Shown here: in pieces, positions 37,801 to 49,800 of the stretch
How positions within the stretch are numbered: the stretch's first letter is position 1
How the letters are laid out: every line of letters starts with the position of its first letter
Assembly (NCBI GenBank): GCA_032718475.1
Contig: JAUCBJ010008493.1
Location: 1 to 62,580, forward strand
Source of the DNA: Nemertoderma westbladi
Lineage: Eukaryota > Xenacoelomorpha > Nemertodermatida > Nemertodermatidae
Reading direction: 5' to 3'
Length of the DNA: 62,580 nt
The notes under the pieces: generated by a model
The model's input: only the letters and a program-made list of their open reading frames with translations
Told to the model about the DNA's origin: nothing
Databases searched by the model: none
Program-made: the position numbers and the translations under genes

Positions 37801-40800
37801 CGCTCTGCGTTGCTGCCACCATTTTCCGTTTATAACGAACCAAGGTGAGTTAGTAGCTTTATTTCCGTTTATAACGAACCAAGGTGAGTTAGTAGCTTTA
37901 TTTCCGTTTATAACGAACCAAGGTGAGTTAGCAGCTTTATTTACGTTTATAAGGAACCAAGGTGAGTTAGTAGCTTTATTTCCGTTTATAACGAACCAAA
38001 GTGAGTTACTAGCTTTATTTCCGTTTATAACGAACCAAGGTGAGTTAGTAGCTTTATTTCCGTTTATAACGAACCAAGGTGAGTTAGCAGCTTTATTTCC
38101 GTTTATAACGAACCAAAGTGAGTTAGTAGCTTTATTTCCGTTTATAACGAACCAAGGTGAGTTAGCAGCTTTATTTACGTTTATAAGGAACCAAGGTGAG
38201 TTAGTAGCTTTATTTCCGTTTATAACGAACCAAGGTGAGTGAGTAGCTTTATTTCCGTTTATAACGAACCAAGGTGAGTTAGTAGCTTTATTTCCGTTTA
38301 TAACGAACCAAGGTGAGTTAGTAGCTTTATTTCCGTTTATAACGAACCAAGGTGAGTTAGCAGCTTTATTTACGTTTATAACGAACCAAGGTGAGTTAGC
38401 AGCTTTATTTCCGTGTATAACGAACCAAAGTAAGTTACTAGCTTTATTTCCGTTTATAACGAACCAAGTTGAGTTAGTAGCTTTATTTCCGTTTATAACG
38501 AACCAAGGTGAGTTAGTAGCTTTATTTCCGTTTATAACGAACCAAGGTGAGTTAGCAGCTTTATTTCCGTTTATAACGAACCAAGGTGAGTTAGCAGCTT
38601 TATTTCCGTTTATAACGAACCAAGGTGAGTTAGCAGCTTTATTTCCGTGTATAACTCACCAAGGTGAGTTAGTAGCTTTATTACCGTTTATAACGAACCA
38701 AGTTGAGTTAGTAGCTTTATTTCCGTTTATAACGAACCAAAGTGAGTTACTAGCTTTATTTCCGTTTATAACGAACCAAGGTGAGTTAGCAGCTTTATTT
38801 CCGTTTATAACGAACCAAGGTGAGTTAGCAGCTTTATTTCCGTTTATAACGAACCAAAGTGAGTTACTAGCTTTATTTCCGTTTATAACGAACCAAGGTG
38901 AGTTAGCAGCTTTATTTCCGTTTATAACGAACCAAGGTGAGTTAGCAGCTTTATTTCCGTTTATAACGAACCAAGGTGAGTTAGCAGCTTTATTTCCGTG
39001 TATAACTCACCAAGGTGAGTTAGTAGATTTATTACCGTTTATAACGAACCAAGTTGAGTTAGTAGCTTTATTTCCGTTTATAACGAACCAAGGTGAGTTA
39101 GCAGCTTTATTTCCGTTTATAACGAACCAAGGTGAGTTAGTAGCTTTATTTCCGTGTATAACTCACCAAGGTGAGTTAGTAGCTTTATTACCGTTTATAA
39201 CGAACCAAGTTGAGTTAGTAGCTTTATTTCCGTTTATAACGAACCAAGGTGAGTTAGCAGCTTTATTTCCGTTTATAACGAACCAAGGTGAGTTAGTAGC
39301 TTTATTTCCGTTTATAACAAACCAAGGTGAGTTAGCAGCTTTATTTCCGTTTATAACGAACCAAGGTGAGTTAGTAGCTTTATTTACGTTTATAACGAAC
39401 CAAGGTGAGTTACTAGCTTTATTTCCGTTTATAACGAACCAAGGTGAGTTACTAGCTTTATTTCCGTTTCCCAGTTAAACATGAACTTATGTTTCATATG
39501 TGGTATATATATGTTGTATGGAATAGGTGTGTCTGGAAATTGGGTTTTTATGCTCATGTATGAATAATACATGTCACGCATGCGGTGATACATACACTTA
39601 GAATGTGTGTATCGCCATTTATGGTATTGATATGTTGCACATATGAATTTATCATAAATAAATGTGTGATAATGCGCATGTGAATAATATATGTCGAGCA
39701 TATGTGAAATAGCCATAGCCAAGACTCCTAGTTAAATTTAAATCCATAAACTATTCAATTCGTAATTGTGTAATCCAGTTCATGGATTTTATATGTTGCA
39801 CACATGTTTGCCTTATGGTAATACAGGCCTTTCAGTAATACATGTACAGAAAAGAATAGCGAGGGGGGATGCGGAATTTGTTGATGTCACTACTCAGCTT
39901 TTTGCATTAAGAACAAATATTCTGTTAGTGTTAGTGTTATATATAGTGTTATACTGTATTTTCAAAGTACCGGCTATTTAACCATATAATGTATAATCAA
40001 TACATACAGACATAGGCCTGCTATACGGTTTAAATGATCTGTGAAGGCTGTATGGACACTAAATTGAAGTAACCATAGTCGATCGTCCAATTGTTTTGTT
40101 TATTGCATTTGAGGGCTGGTGGTGGGACACATTCTTAAAATGATAGGCATTTCATAGTCTGATCCTGCAATCTTTCTTCTTAACCACGTCGTGTCGCTTG
40201 CAATTTAGCTAGTGAATCGCAAATTATTTTATATTTTACCCATAACAGCATAATGCGTTGCATAAGCCTACCGCTTATCATAGTCCACTCAATTGTTCAG
40301 TGATGCAGTGTGTGACTTGCCTGCTTTCTGCCTTGCACTATGCACATTGTGCTGTGCATTTGCATTGTACTGTACAGTGCTGTATTAACAGATTTAGACA
40401 AACATATGTATGGCTGTATGGTGGTTTTCACTTGTCAGGTTGTGGTTGTGCAATGTCATTTGCGCTGCTAAGTATCAGTAAGGGGTACAGACATAGACAG
40501 ATAACATACTTGCACTATACCATCCGTAAGGTAGGCAGGCCTATTGCAATATTCTTATCCCGTTAAAAAATTGAACATATGTTTCATATGTGGTATATAT
40601 ATGTTGTAGGGAAAAGATGTCTTAAAATTAGATATAAAATATCATATGAGCAATTATATGATCTTAGAATTAATTAATTTTCGAAGATTTATCAAAATGA
40701 ATAATCTATTATAGCTGGAAATTAGATAACTTAATTAAATCTAACTAATAGAATACGAATTTACGGATCATCACCAAAATCTATTAAGGATACTCTCATA

Positions 40801-43800
40801 TCACTATGGATTAAATATTGTCATATATACTCCGATGCTTCCTTCTCTAAATGTATAGGGTAGGTATAGGGCCGTAGGATAGGGTGTAGGATTGGATAGG
40901 ATAATGGTACTGAGGTAGGCTACCCCCCCCCCCCCCCCGCCCCACCTCTCTATAGGAAATGCAGACCCACACCAGTGTCGGTCTCAGTTTAAATTTTTAC
41001 TCTTTTTGTCACATAAAAAACATATGTGTATCACATGTGAACATTCCACATATGGATCACATTTGACAACACTGTAACATTTACATATATGTATCACATG
41101 TCGAATTATTTATGGCAACCATATATGAAACACATACTCATGTTTAACTGGGTTATAACGAACCAAGTTGAGTTAGTAGCTTTATTTCCGTTTATAACGA
41201 ACCAAGGTGAGTTAGTAGCTTTATTTCCGTTTATAACGAACCAAGGTGAGTTACTAGCTTTATTTCCGTTTATAACGAACCAAGTTGAGTTAGTAGCTTT
41301 ATTTCCGTTTATAACGAACCAAGGTGAGTTAGTAGCTTTATTTCCGTTTATAACGAACCAAGGTGAGTTAGTAGCTTTATTTCCGTTTATAACGAACCAA
41401 GGTGAGTTAGTAGCTTTATTTACGTTTATAACGAACCAAGGTGAGTTACTAGCTTTATTTCCGTTTATAACGAACCAAGGTGAGTTACTAGCTTTATTTC
41501 CGTTTATAACGAACCAAGTTGAGTTAGTAGCTTTATTTCCGTTTATAACGAACCAAGGTGAGTTAGTAGCTTTATTTCCGTTTATAACGAACCAAGGTGA
41601 GTTACTAGCTTTATTTCCGTTTATAACGAACCAAGTTGAGTTAGTAGCTTTATTTCCGTTTATAACGAACCAAGGTGAGTTACTAGCTTTATTTCCGTTT
41701 ATAACGAACCAAGGTGAGTTACTAGCTTTATTTCCGTTTATAACGAACCAAGTTGAGTTAGTAGCTTTATTTCCGTTTATAACGAACCAAGGTGAGTTAG
41801 TAGCTTTATTTCCGTTTATAACGAACCAAAGTGAGTTAGTAGCTTTATTTACGTTTATAACGAACCAAGGTGAGTTAGTAGCTTTATTTCCGTTTATAAC
41901 GAACCAAGGTGAGTTAGTAGCTTTATTTCCGTTTATAACGAACCAAGGTGAGTTAGTAGCTTTATTTCCGTTTATAACGAACCAAAGTGAGTTAGTAGCT
42001 TTATTACCGTTTATAACGAACCAAAGTGAGTTAGTAGCTTTATTTACGTTTATAACGAACCAAGGTGAGTTAGTAGCTTTATTTCCGTTTATAACGAACC
42101 AAGGTGAGTTAGTAGCTTTATTTCCGTTTATAACGAACCAAGGTGAGTTAGTAGCTTTATTTCCGTTTATAACGAACCAAAGTGAGTTAGTAGCTTTATT
42201 TACGTTTATAACGAACCAAGGTGAGTTAGTAGCTTTATTTCCGTTTATAACGAACCAAGGTGAGTTAGTAGCTTTATTTCCGTTTATAACGAACCAAAGT
42301 GAGTTAGTAGCTTTATTTCCGTTTATAACGAACCAAGGTGAGTTAGCAGCTTTATTTCCGTTTATAACGAACCAAGGTGAGTTAGTAGCTTCATTTCCGT
42401 TTATAACGAACCAAGGTGAGTTAGTAGCTTTATTACCGTTTATAACGAACCAAGTTGAGTTAGTAGCTTTATTTCCGTTTATAACGAACCAAAGTGAGTT
42501 AGTAGCTTTATTTCCGTTTATAACGAACCAAGGTGAGTTAGCAGCTTTATTTCCGTTTATAACGAACCAAGGTGAGTTAGTAGCTTTATTTCCGTTTATA
42601 ACGAACCAAGGTGAGTTAGCAGCTTTATTTCCGTTTATAACGAACCAAGGTGAGTTAGTAGCTTTATTTCCGTGTATAACTCACCAAGGTGAGTTAGTAG
42701 CTTTATTTCCGTTTATAACGAACCAAAGTGAGTTAGTAGCTTTATTTCCGTTTATAACGAACCAAGGTGAGTTAGCAGCTTTATTTCCGTTTATAACGAA
42801 CCAAGGTGAGTTACTAGCTTTATTTCCGTTTATAACGAACCAAGTTGAGTTAGTAGCTTTATTTCCGTTTATAACGAACCAAGGTGAGTTACTAGCTTTA
42901 TTTCCGTTTATAACGAACCAAGGTGAGTTACTAGCTTTATTTCCGTTTATAACGAACCAAGTTGAGTTAGTAGCTTTATTTCCGTTTATAACGAACCAAG
43001 GTGAGTTAGTAGCTTTATTTCCGTTTATAACGAACCAAAGTGAGTTAGTAGCTTTATTTACGTTTATAACGAACCAAGGTGAGTTAGTAGCTTTATTTCC
43101 GTTTATAACGAACCAAGGTGAGTTAGTAGCTTTATTTCCGTTTATAACGAACCAAGGTGAGTTAGTAGCTTTATTTCCGTTTATAACGAACCAAAGTGAG
43201 TTAGTAGCTTTATTACCGTTTATAACGAACCAAAGTGAGTTAGTAGCTTTATTTACGTTTATAACGAACCAAGGTGAGTTAGTAGCTTTATTTCCGTTTA
43301 TAACGAACCAAGGTGAGTTAGTAGCTTTATTTCCGTTTATAACGAACCAAGGTGAGTTAGTAGCTTTATTTCCGTTTATAACGAACCAAAGTGAGTTAGT
43401 AGCTTTATTTACGTTTATAACGAACCAAGGTGAGTTAGTAGCTTTATTTCCGTTTATAACGAACCAAGGTGAGTTAGTAGCTTTATTTCCGTTTATAACG
43501 AACCAAAGTGAGTTAGTAGCTTTATTTCCGTTTATAACGAACCAAGGTGAGTTAGCAGCTTTATTTCCGTTTATAACGAACCAAGGTGAGTTAGTAGCTT
43601 CATTTCCGTTTATAACGAACCAAGGTGAGTTAGTAGCTTTATTACCGTTTATAACGAACCAAGTTGAGTTAGTAGCTTTATTTCCGTTTATAACGAACCA
43701 AAGTGAGTTAGTAGCTTTATTTCCGTTTATAACGAACCAAGGTGAGTTAGCAGCTTTATTTCCGTTTATAACGAACCAAGGTGAGTTAGTAGCTTTATTT

Positions 43801-46800
43801 CCGTTTATAACGAACCAAGGTGAGTTAGCAGCTTTATTTCCGTTTATAACGAACCAAGGTGAGTTAGTAGCTTTATTTCCGTGTATAACTCACCAAGGTG
43901 AGTTAGTAGCTTTATTTCCGTTTATAACGAACCAAAGTGAGTTAGTAGCTTTATTTCCGTTTATAACGAACCAAGGTGAGTTAGCAGCTTTATTTCCGTT
44001 TATAACGAACCAAGGTGAGTTAGTAGCTTCATTTCCGTTTATAACGAACCAAGGTGAGTTAGTAGCTTTATTTCCGTTTATAACGAACCAAGGTGAGTTA
44101 GCAGCTTTATTTCCGTTTATAACGAACCAAGGTGAGTTAGTAGCTTTATTTCCGTTTATAACGAACCAAGGTGAGTTAGCAGCTTTATTTCCGTTTATAA
44201 CGAACCAAGGTGAGTTAGTAGCTTTATTTCCGTGTATAACTCACCAAGGTGAGTGAGTAGCTTTATTTCCGTTTATAACGAACCAAGGTGAGTTAGTAGC
44301 TTTATTTCCGTTTATAACGAACCAAAGTGAGTTAGTAGCTTTATTACCGTTTATAACGAACCAAAGTGAGTTAGCAGCTTTATTTCCGTTTATAACGAAC
44401 CAAGGTGAGTTAGCAGCTTTATTTCCGTTTATAACGAACCAAGGTGAGTTAGCAGCTTTATTTCCGTGTATAACTCACCAAGGTGAGTTAGTAGCTTTAT
44501 TACCGTTTATAACGAACCAAGTTGAGTTAGTAGCTTTATTTCCGTTTATAACGAACCAAAGTGAGTTACTAGCTTTATTTCCGTTTATAACGAACCAAGG
44601 TGAGTTAGCAGCTTTATTTCCGTTTATAACGAACCAAGGTGAGTTAGCAGCTTTATTTCCGTTTATAACGAACCAAAGTGAGTTACTAGCTTTATTTCCG
44701 TTTATAACGAACCAAGGTGAGTTAGCAGCTTTATTTCCGTTTATAACGAACCAAGGTGAGTTAGCAGCTTTATTTCCGTTTATAACGAACCAAGGTGAGT
44801 TAGCAGCTTTATTTCCGTGTATAACTCACCAAGGTGAGTTAGTAGATTTATTACCGTTTATAACGAACCAAGTTGAGTTAGTAGCTTTATTTCCGTTTAT
44901 AACGAACCAAGGTGAGTTAGCAGCTTTATTTCCGTTTATAACGAACCAAGGTGAGTTAGTAGCTTTATTTCCGTGTATAACTCACCAAGGTGAGTTAGTA
45001 GCTTTATTACCGTTTATAACGAACCAAGTTGAGTTAGTAGCTTTATTTCCGTTTATAACGAACCAAGGTGAGTTAGCAGCTTTATTTCCGTTTATAACGA
45101 ACCAAGGTGAGTTAGTAGCTTTATTTCCGTTTATAACGAACCAAGGTGAGTTAGCAGCTTTATTTCCGTTTATAACGAACCAAGGTGAGTTAGTAGCTTT
45201 ATTTACGTTTATAACGAACCAAGGTGAGTTACTAGCTTTATTTCCGTTTATAACGAACCAAGGTGAGTTACTAGCTTTATTTCCGTTTATAACGAACCAA
45301 GTTGAGTTAGTAGCTTTATTTCCGTTTATAACGAACCAAGGTGAGTTAGTAGCTTTATTTCCGTTTATAACGAACCAAGGTGAGTTACTAGCTTTATTTC
45401 CGTTTATAACGAACCAAGTTGAGTTAGTAGCTTTATTTCCGTTTATAACGAACCAAGGTGAGTTAGTAGCTTTATTTCCGTTTATAACGAACCAAGGTGA
45501 GTTAGTAGCTTTATTTCCGTTTATAACGAACCAAGGTGAGTTAGTAGCTTTATTTACGTTTATAACGAACCAAGGTGAGTTACTAGCTTTATTTCCGTTT
45601 ATAACGAACCAAGGTGAGTTACTAGCTTTATTTCCGTTTATAACGAACCAAGTTGAGTTAGTAGCTTTATTTCCGTTTATAACGAACCAAGGTGAGTTAG
45701 TAGCTTTATTTCCGTTTATAACGAACCAAGGTGAGTTACTAGCTTTATTTCCGTTTATAACGAACCAAGTTGAGTTAGTAGCTTTATTTCCGTTTATAAC
45801 GAACCAAGGTGAGTTACTAGCTTTATTTCCGTTTATAACGAACCAAGGTGAGTTACTAGCTTTATTTCCGTTTATAACGAACCAAGTTGAGTTAGTAGCT
45901 TTATTTCCGTTTATAACGAACCAAGGTGAGTTAGTAGCTTTATTTCCGTTTATAACGAACCAAAGTGAGTTAGTAGCTTTATTTACGTTTATAACGAACC
46001 AAGGTGAGTTAGTAGCTTTATTTCCGTTTATAACGAACCAAGGTGAGTTAGTAGCTTTATTTCCGTTTATAACGAACCAAGGTGAGTTAGTAGCTTTATT
46101 TCCGTTTATAACGAACCAAAGTGAGTTAGTAGCTTTATTACCGTTTATAACGAACCAAAGTGAGTTAGTAGCTTTATTTACGTTTATAACGAACCAAGGT
46201 GAGTTAGTAGCTTTATTTCCGTTTATAACGAACCAAGGTGAGTTAGTAGCTTTATTTCCGTTTATAACGAACCAAGGTGAGTTAGTAGCTTTATTTCCGT
46301 TTATAACGAACCAAAGTGAGTTAGTAGCTTTATTTACGTTTATAACGAACCAAGGTGAGTTAGTAGCTTTATTTCCGTTTATAACGAACCAAGGTGAGTT
46401 AGTAGCTTTATTTCCGTTTATAACGAACCAAAGTGAGTTAGTAGCTTTATTTCCGTTTATAACGAACCAAGGTGAGTTAGCAGCTTTATTTCCGTTTATA
46501 ACGAACCAAGGTGAGTTAGTAGCTTCATTTCCGTTTATAACGAACCAAGGTGAGTTAGTAGCTTTATTACCGTTTATAACGAACCAAGTTGAGTTAGTAG
46601 CTTTATTTCCGTTTATAACGAACCAAAGTGAGTTAGTAGCTTTATTTCCGTTTATAACGAACCAAGGTGAGTTAGCAGCTTTATTTCCGTTTATAACGAA
46701 CCAAGGTGAGTTAGTAGCTTTATTTCCGTTTATAACGAACCAAGGTGAGTTAGCAGCTTTATTTCCGTTTATAACGAACCAAGGTGAGTTAGTAGCTTTA

Positions 46801-49800
46801 TTTCCGTGTATAACTCACCAAGGTGAGTTAGTAGCTTTATTTCCGTTTATAACGAACCAAAGTGAGTTAGTAGCTTTATTTCCGTTTATAACGAACCAAG
46901 GTGAGTTAGCAGCTTTATTTCCGTTTATAACGAACCAAGGTGAGTTAGTAGCTTCATTTCCGTTTATAACAAACCAAGGTGAGTTAGTAGCTTTATTTCC
47001 GTTTATAACGAACCAAGGTGAGTTAGCAGCTTTATTTCCGTTTATAACGAACCAAGGTGAGTTAGTAGCTTTATTTCCGTTTATAACGAACCAAGGTGAG
47101 TTAGCAGCTTTATTTCCGTTTATAACGAACCAAGGTGAGTTAGTAGCTTTATTTCCGTGTATAACTCACCAAGGTGAGTGAGTAGCTTTATTTCCGTTTA
47201 TAACGAACCAAGGTGAGTTACTAGCTTTATTTCCGTTTATAACGAACCTGTCTTTAGACTGGTAAACCGGCAAAAACACGATGGGTATATATTTATGTGT
47301 ATGTTTATTTATTTATATGTATGTGAAGGCTGATAAGGTTTTGTATATCTGGGACAGCTGTCGATTAAACTAACAAAACCAGAATCTAAACCAGGGTAAT
47401 TATTATATTATATTATAATATAATTATATTTAGGGGAACAATGATTAATAAGGGGAACAATTAATTAGTTAGTAATAATAACAAAACCCAACATGTTTGT
47501 TTCTAAGTGACACGCTTTCTGCGTACAATATAATCATAACTTACTATTAATTAGTAATTAATTGATACGTTTGTTAGTAGACCTGCTACAGTAAAAGTGT
47601 TCCGGGGTGTCCTAAACTGAAAGAACCTATCCTTCTCCACTTTTCAACATATTGCGTGTATGTTTAGTGTTGTCTTTGTTGTCCTTGGTGACACAGACCT
47701 CGATATAATCTTATATTCAATATGAATCAGGGAGACTCATATTGAACTAACCATAAACTTTCCTCTGTAGGACTATCATACATACTGGTAATTAACATTT
47801 TGTGAGGCTCCATAAATTATTATCTAAAAAAAAAGTTGGTTAATTTATACTTTTTGTATTTTAATTTTGTTTTTGTTTAAGAAGTCTAAGGGCCCTTTCT
47901 CTCAATTATTCATTATCTATCTTCATTATCTATTCTCGTTTCACAGAGATTTCAACTATGGTTTAAAATAACTTTATTTATGCCATTTAAATTTGTATTT
48001 ATTAATAAAGTATAAAATAAAAGTATAAAGTAAAGTATACATGGTATAGGGTGTAGGCCTATGTTTAGTGTTGTAGACCCACAAAATAATGGGCGTAATG
48101 TTCTTCCAATGCAATAACTGTATTATACCCTACGCTATTTCAGAAGATAATATATTACTAAATTATAACATTGGAAATGACCATTAAACACAAAATATCA
48201 TTATTTTTGCTCATTTTATCTGGGATAACTCTGATAACAACATTTTTTACTGATTAGCGCTGCTGTCCAAATGTTGAACAAAGATATCAGTGAGTTTAGA
48301 GAACGTCTTACAGACCAGCAGAAAGAAAGGCAACAATTCCAGGAAGAGTTGGATCACCTTTCTAAAGCTATCGAAGCGATGCGATCCAATACAGCGACCT
48401 ACATCAATAACATTACGAGTAAGATAAACGATGGGAAACGCAACCATACCATATTAGCTAAAGAAGTAAGTTACTAACAGTGGTGGCGGGTGGGTGATTA
48501 CAAATCAAAGACCCAATTAAGTAAGTAACCTTGGGTCTTTAGTCTTTGCTTTGTACTCACCCGGTGGCGGGTTATAATATCATTTGTTATTAAGTAGAGG
48601 ACGAAAATTGTACCTCCCTGTCAAGAAATTTCCAATTGTCAAGAAATAAAAAAAGTTCACTAAATGTAAATTTTAATGTAGGCCTAAAGGATAATATTGC
48701 ATAATATTTGTCACTATTTTATTTTTCGGATATCAGTAGTAACTAGATACTATGCAACAACATGAAGAGATCATTAATTAACACGATTTTATTACCATTA
48801 AATAGTTAAATAAATTATTTATTTCTTATGACTCGCTTTTTTTAATTTTGATTCCATTTCATGTTTCCCTTAGGGTAATACTCTACAATCTCAAGTAAAG
48901 GAAATGGATATAGAAATTCGAGAACTACAAGCCATTCTGAAACAGAAGAAGAAGGATTATAATGAGATGAGAGACAATTTAGAAGGACAAATTAAGAAAT
49001 TGGAGGTGGGTTGTTAGCCGAGATTTTAGGCGAAATGAAAGGACAAACAAAATATAAGTGAATTAAATAGGCCTACATTAGGGTTGGGTTATAAAACGAG
49101 GAAAGCTTGAAAGTAAATATGGATAATAATGTGAGTCGTTTACGTTAAATTGTTTTATATTTGTACAATCAATAATTATGTGTTGTAAATTTAAATTTTA
49201 GGAATCAATAAAAAAGAACAAAGATGAAATATCCGAGAGAAATGAACGAATTAGTCAAGAAACACCAACATTCAAAGCGTTGGAAGGATTCTTTGCGGAA
49301 TTTACGTCAAATTATGAACTCACAAAAAAAGAGTTTATATGTAAGGAGGATATTCCAAAGGATAATATTTCGTAGTTAGGTCTACAGTTAGAGCGTGTGT
49401 TTGTGTTGTAATCGGAGTATATAATATTAATTGTTAGTTTTAGTGGGCGCTGTAAATAGTGTATTTTTTAGTTTGTTTAATTATGACGACAACGTTATGT
49501 TTAATTTTAATTTATTTAACTTAACTCTGACAAGAATATACGGACTTCACAAAATTGAATAATTCCAAATTACATTGTTCTTATGGCAATTGAGTGCCCG
49601 CTAGAAGGCGCTAAGAAGTTTCCACATTTCGTTCTATACCTCTTTGCTTACGAAATCTTTTGAAATTTTTCACAAAATCATATGCGATTTCCCGAGTGAC
49701 ACCTACTTATTAGGCCTACATTTTGTAAATACTTATTTAATTATTTAATTAAAACTAATTTTTTAAAATATTATTAGCCACCAAAAATTTGAAACAAAAG

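Noticed and set aside
41089-44256. 1055-codon plus-strand open frame with ELVALFPFITNQG repeats
   Set aside because: The unit is 39 bp (multiple of three) and lacks in-frame stops, so any array of it is open. Blocks A and B give similar frames. No start context, splice support or non-repeat domain.
27641-47248. CRISPR-like repeat arrays
   Set aside because: Units are contiguous with no unique spacers and the DNA is eukaryotic. These are minisatellites.
34321-47248. Assembly artefact as the sole explanation of the 39-bp array
   Set aside because: The transposon and LINE insertions have exact target duplications that fit the repeat phase, so the array is real DNA, although its total length could still be misassembled.
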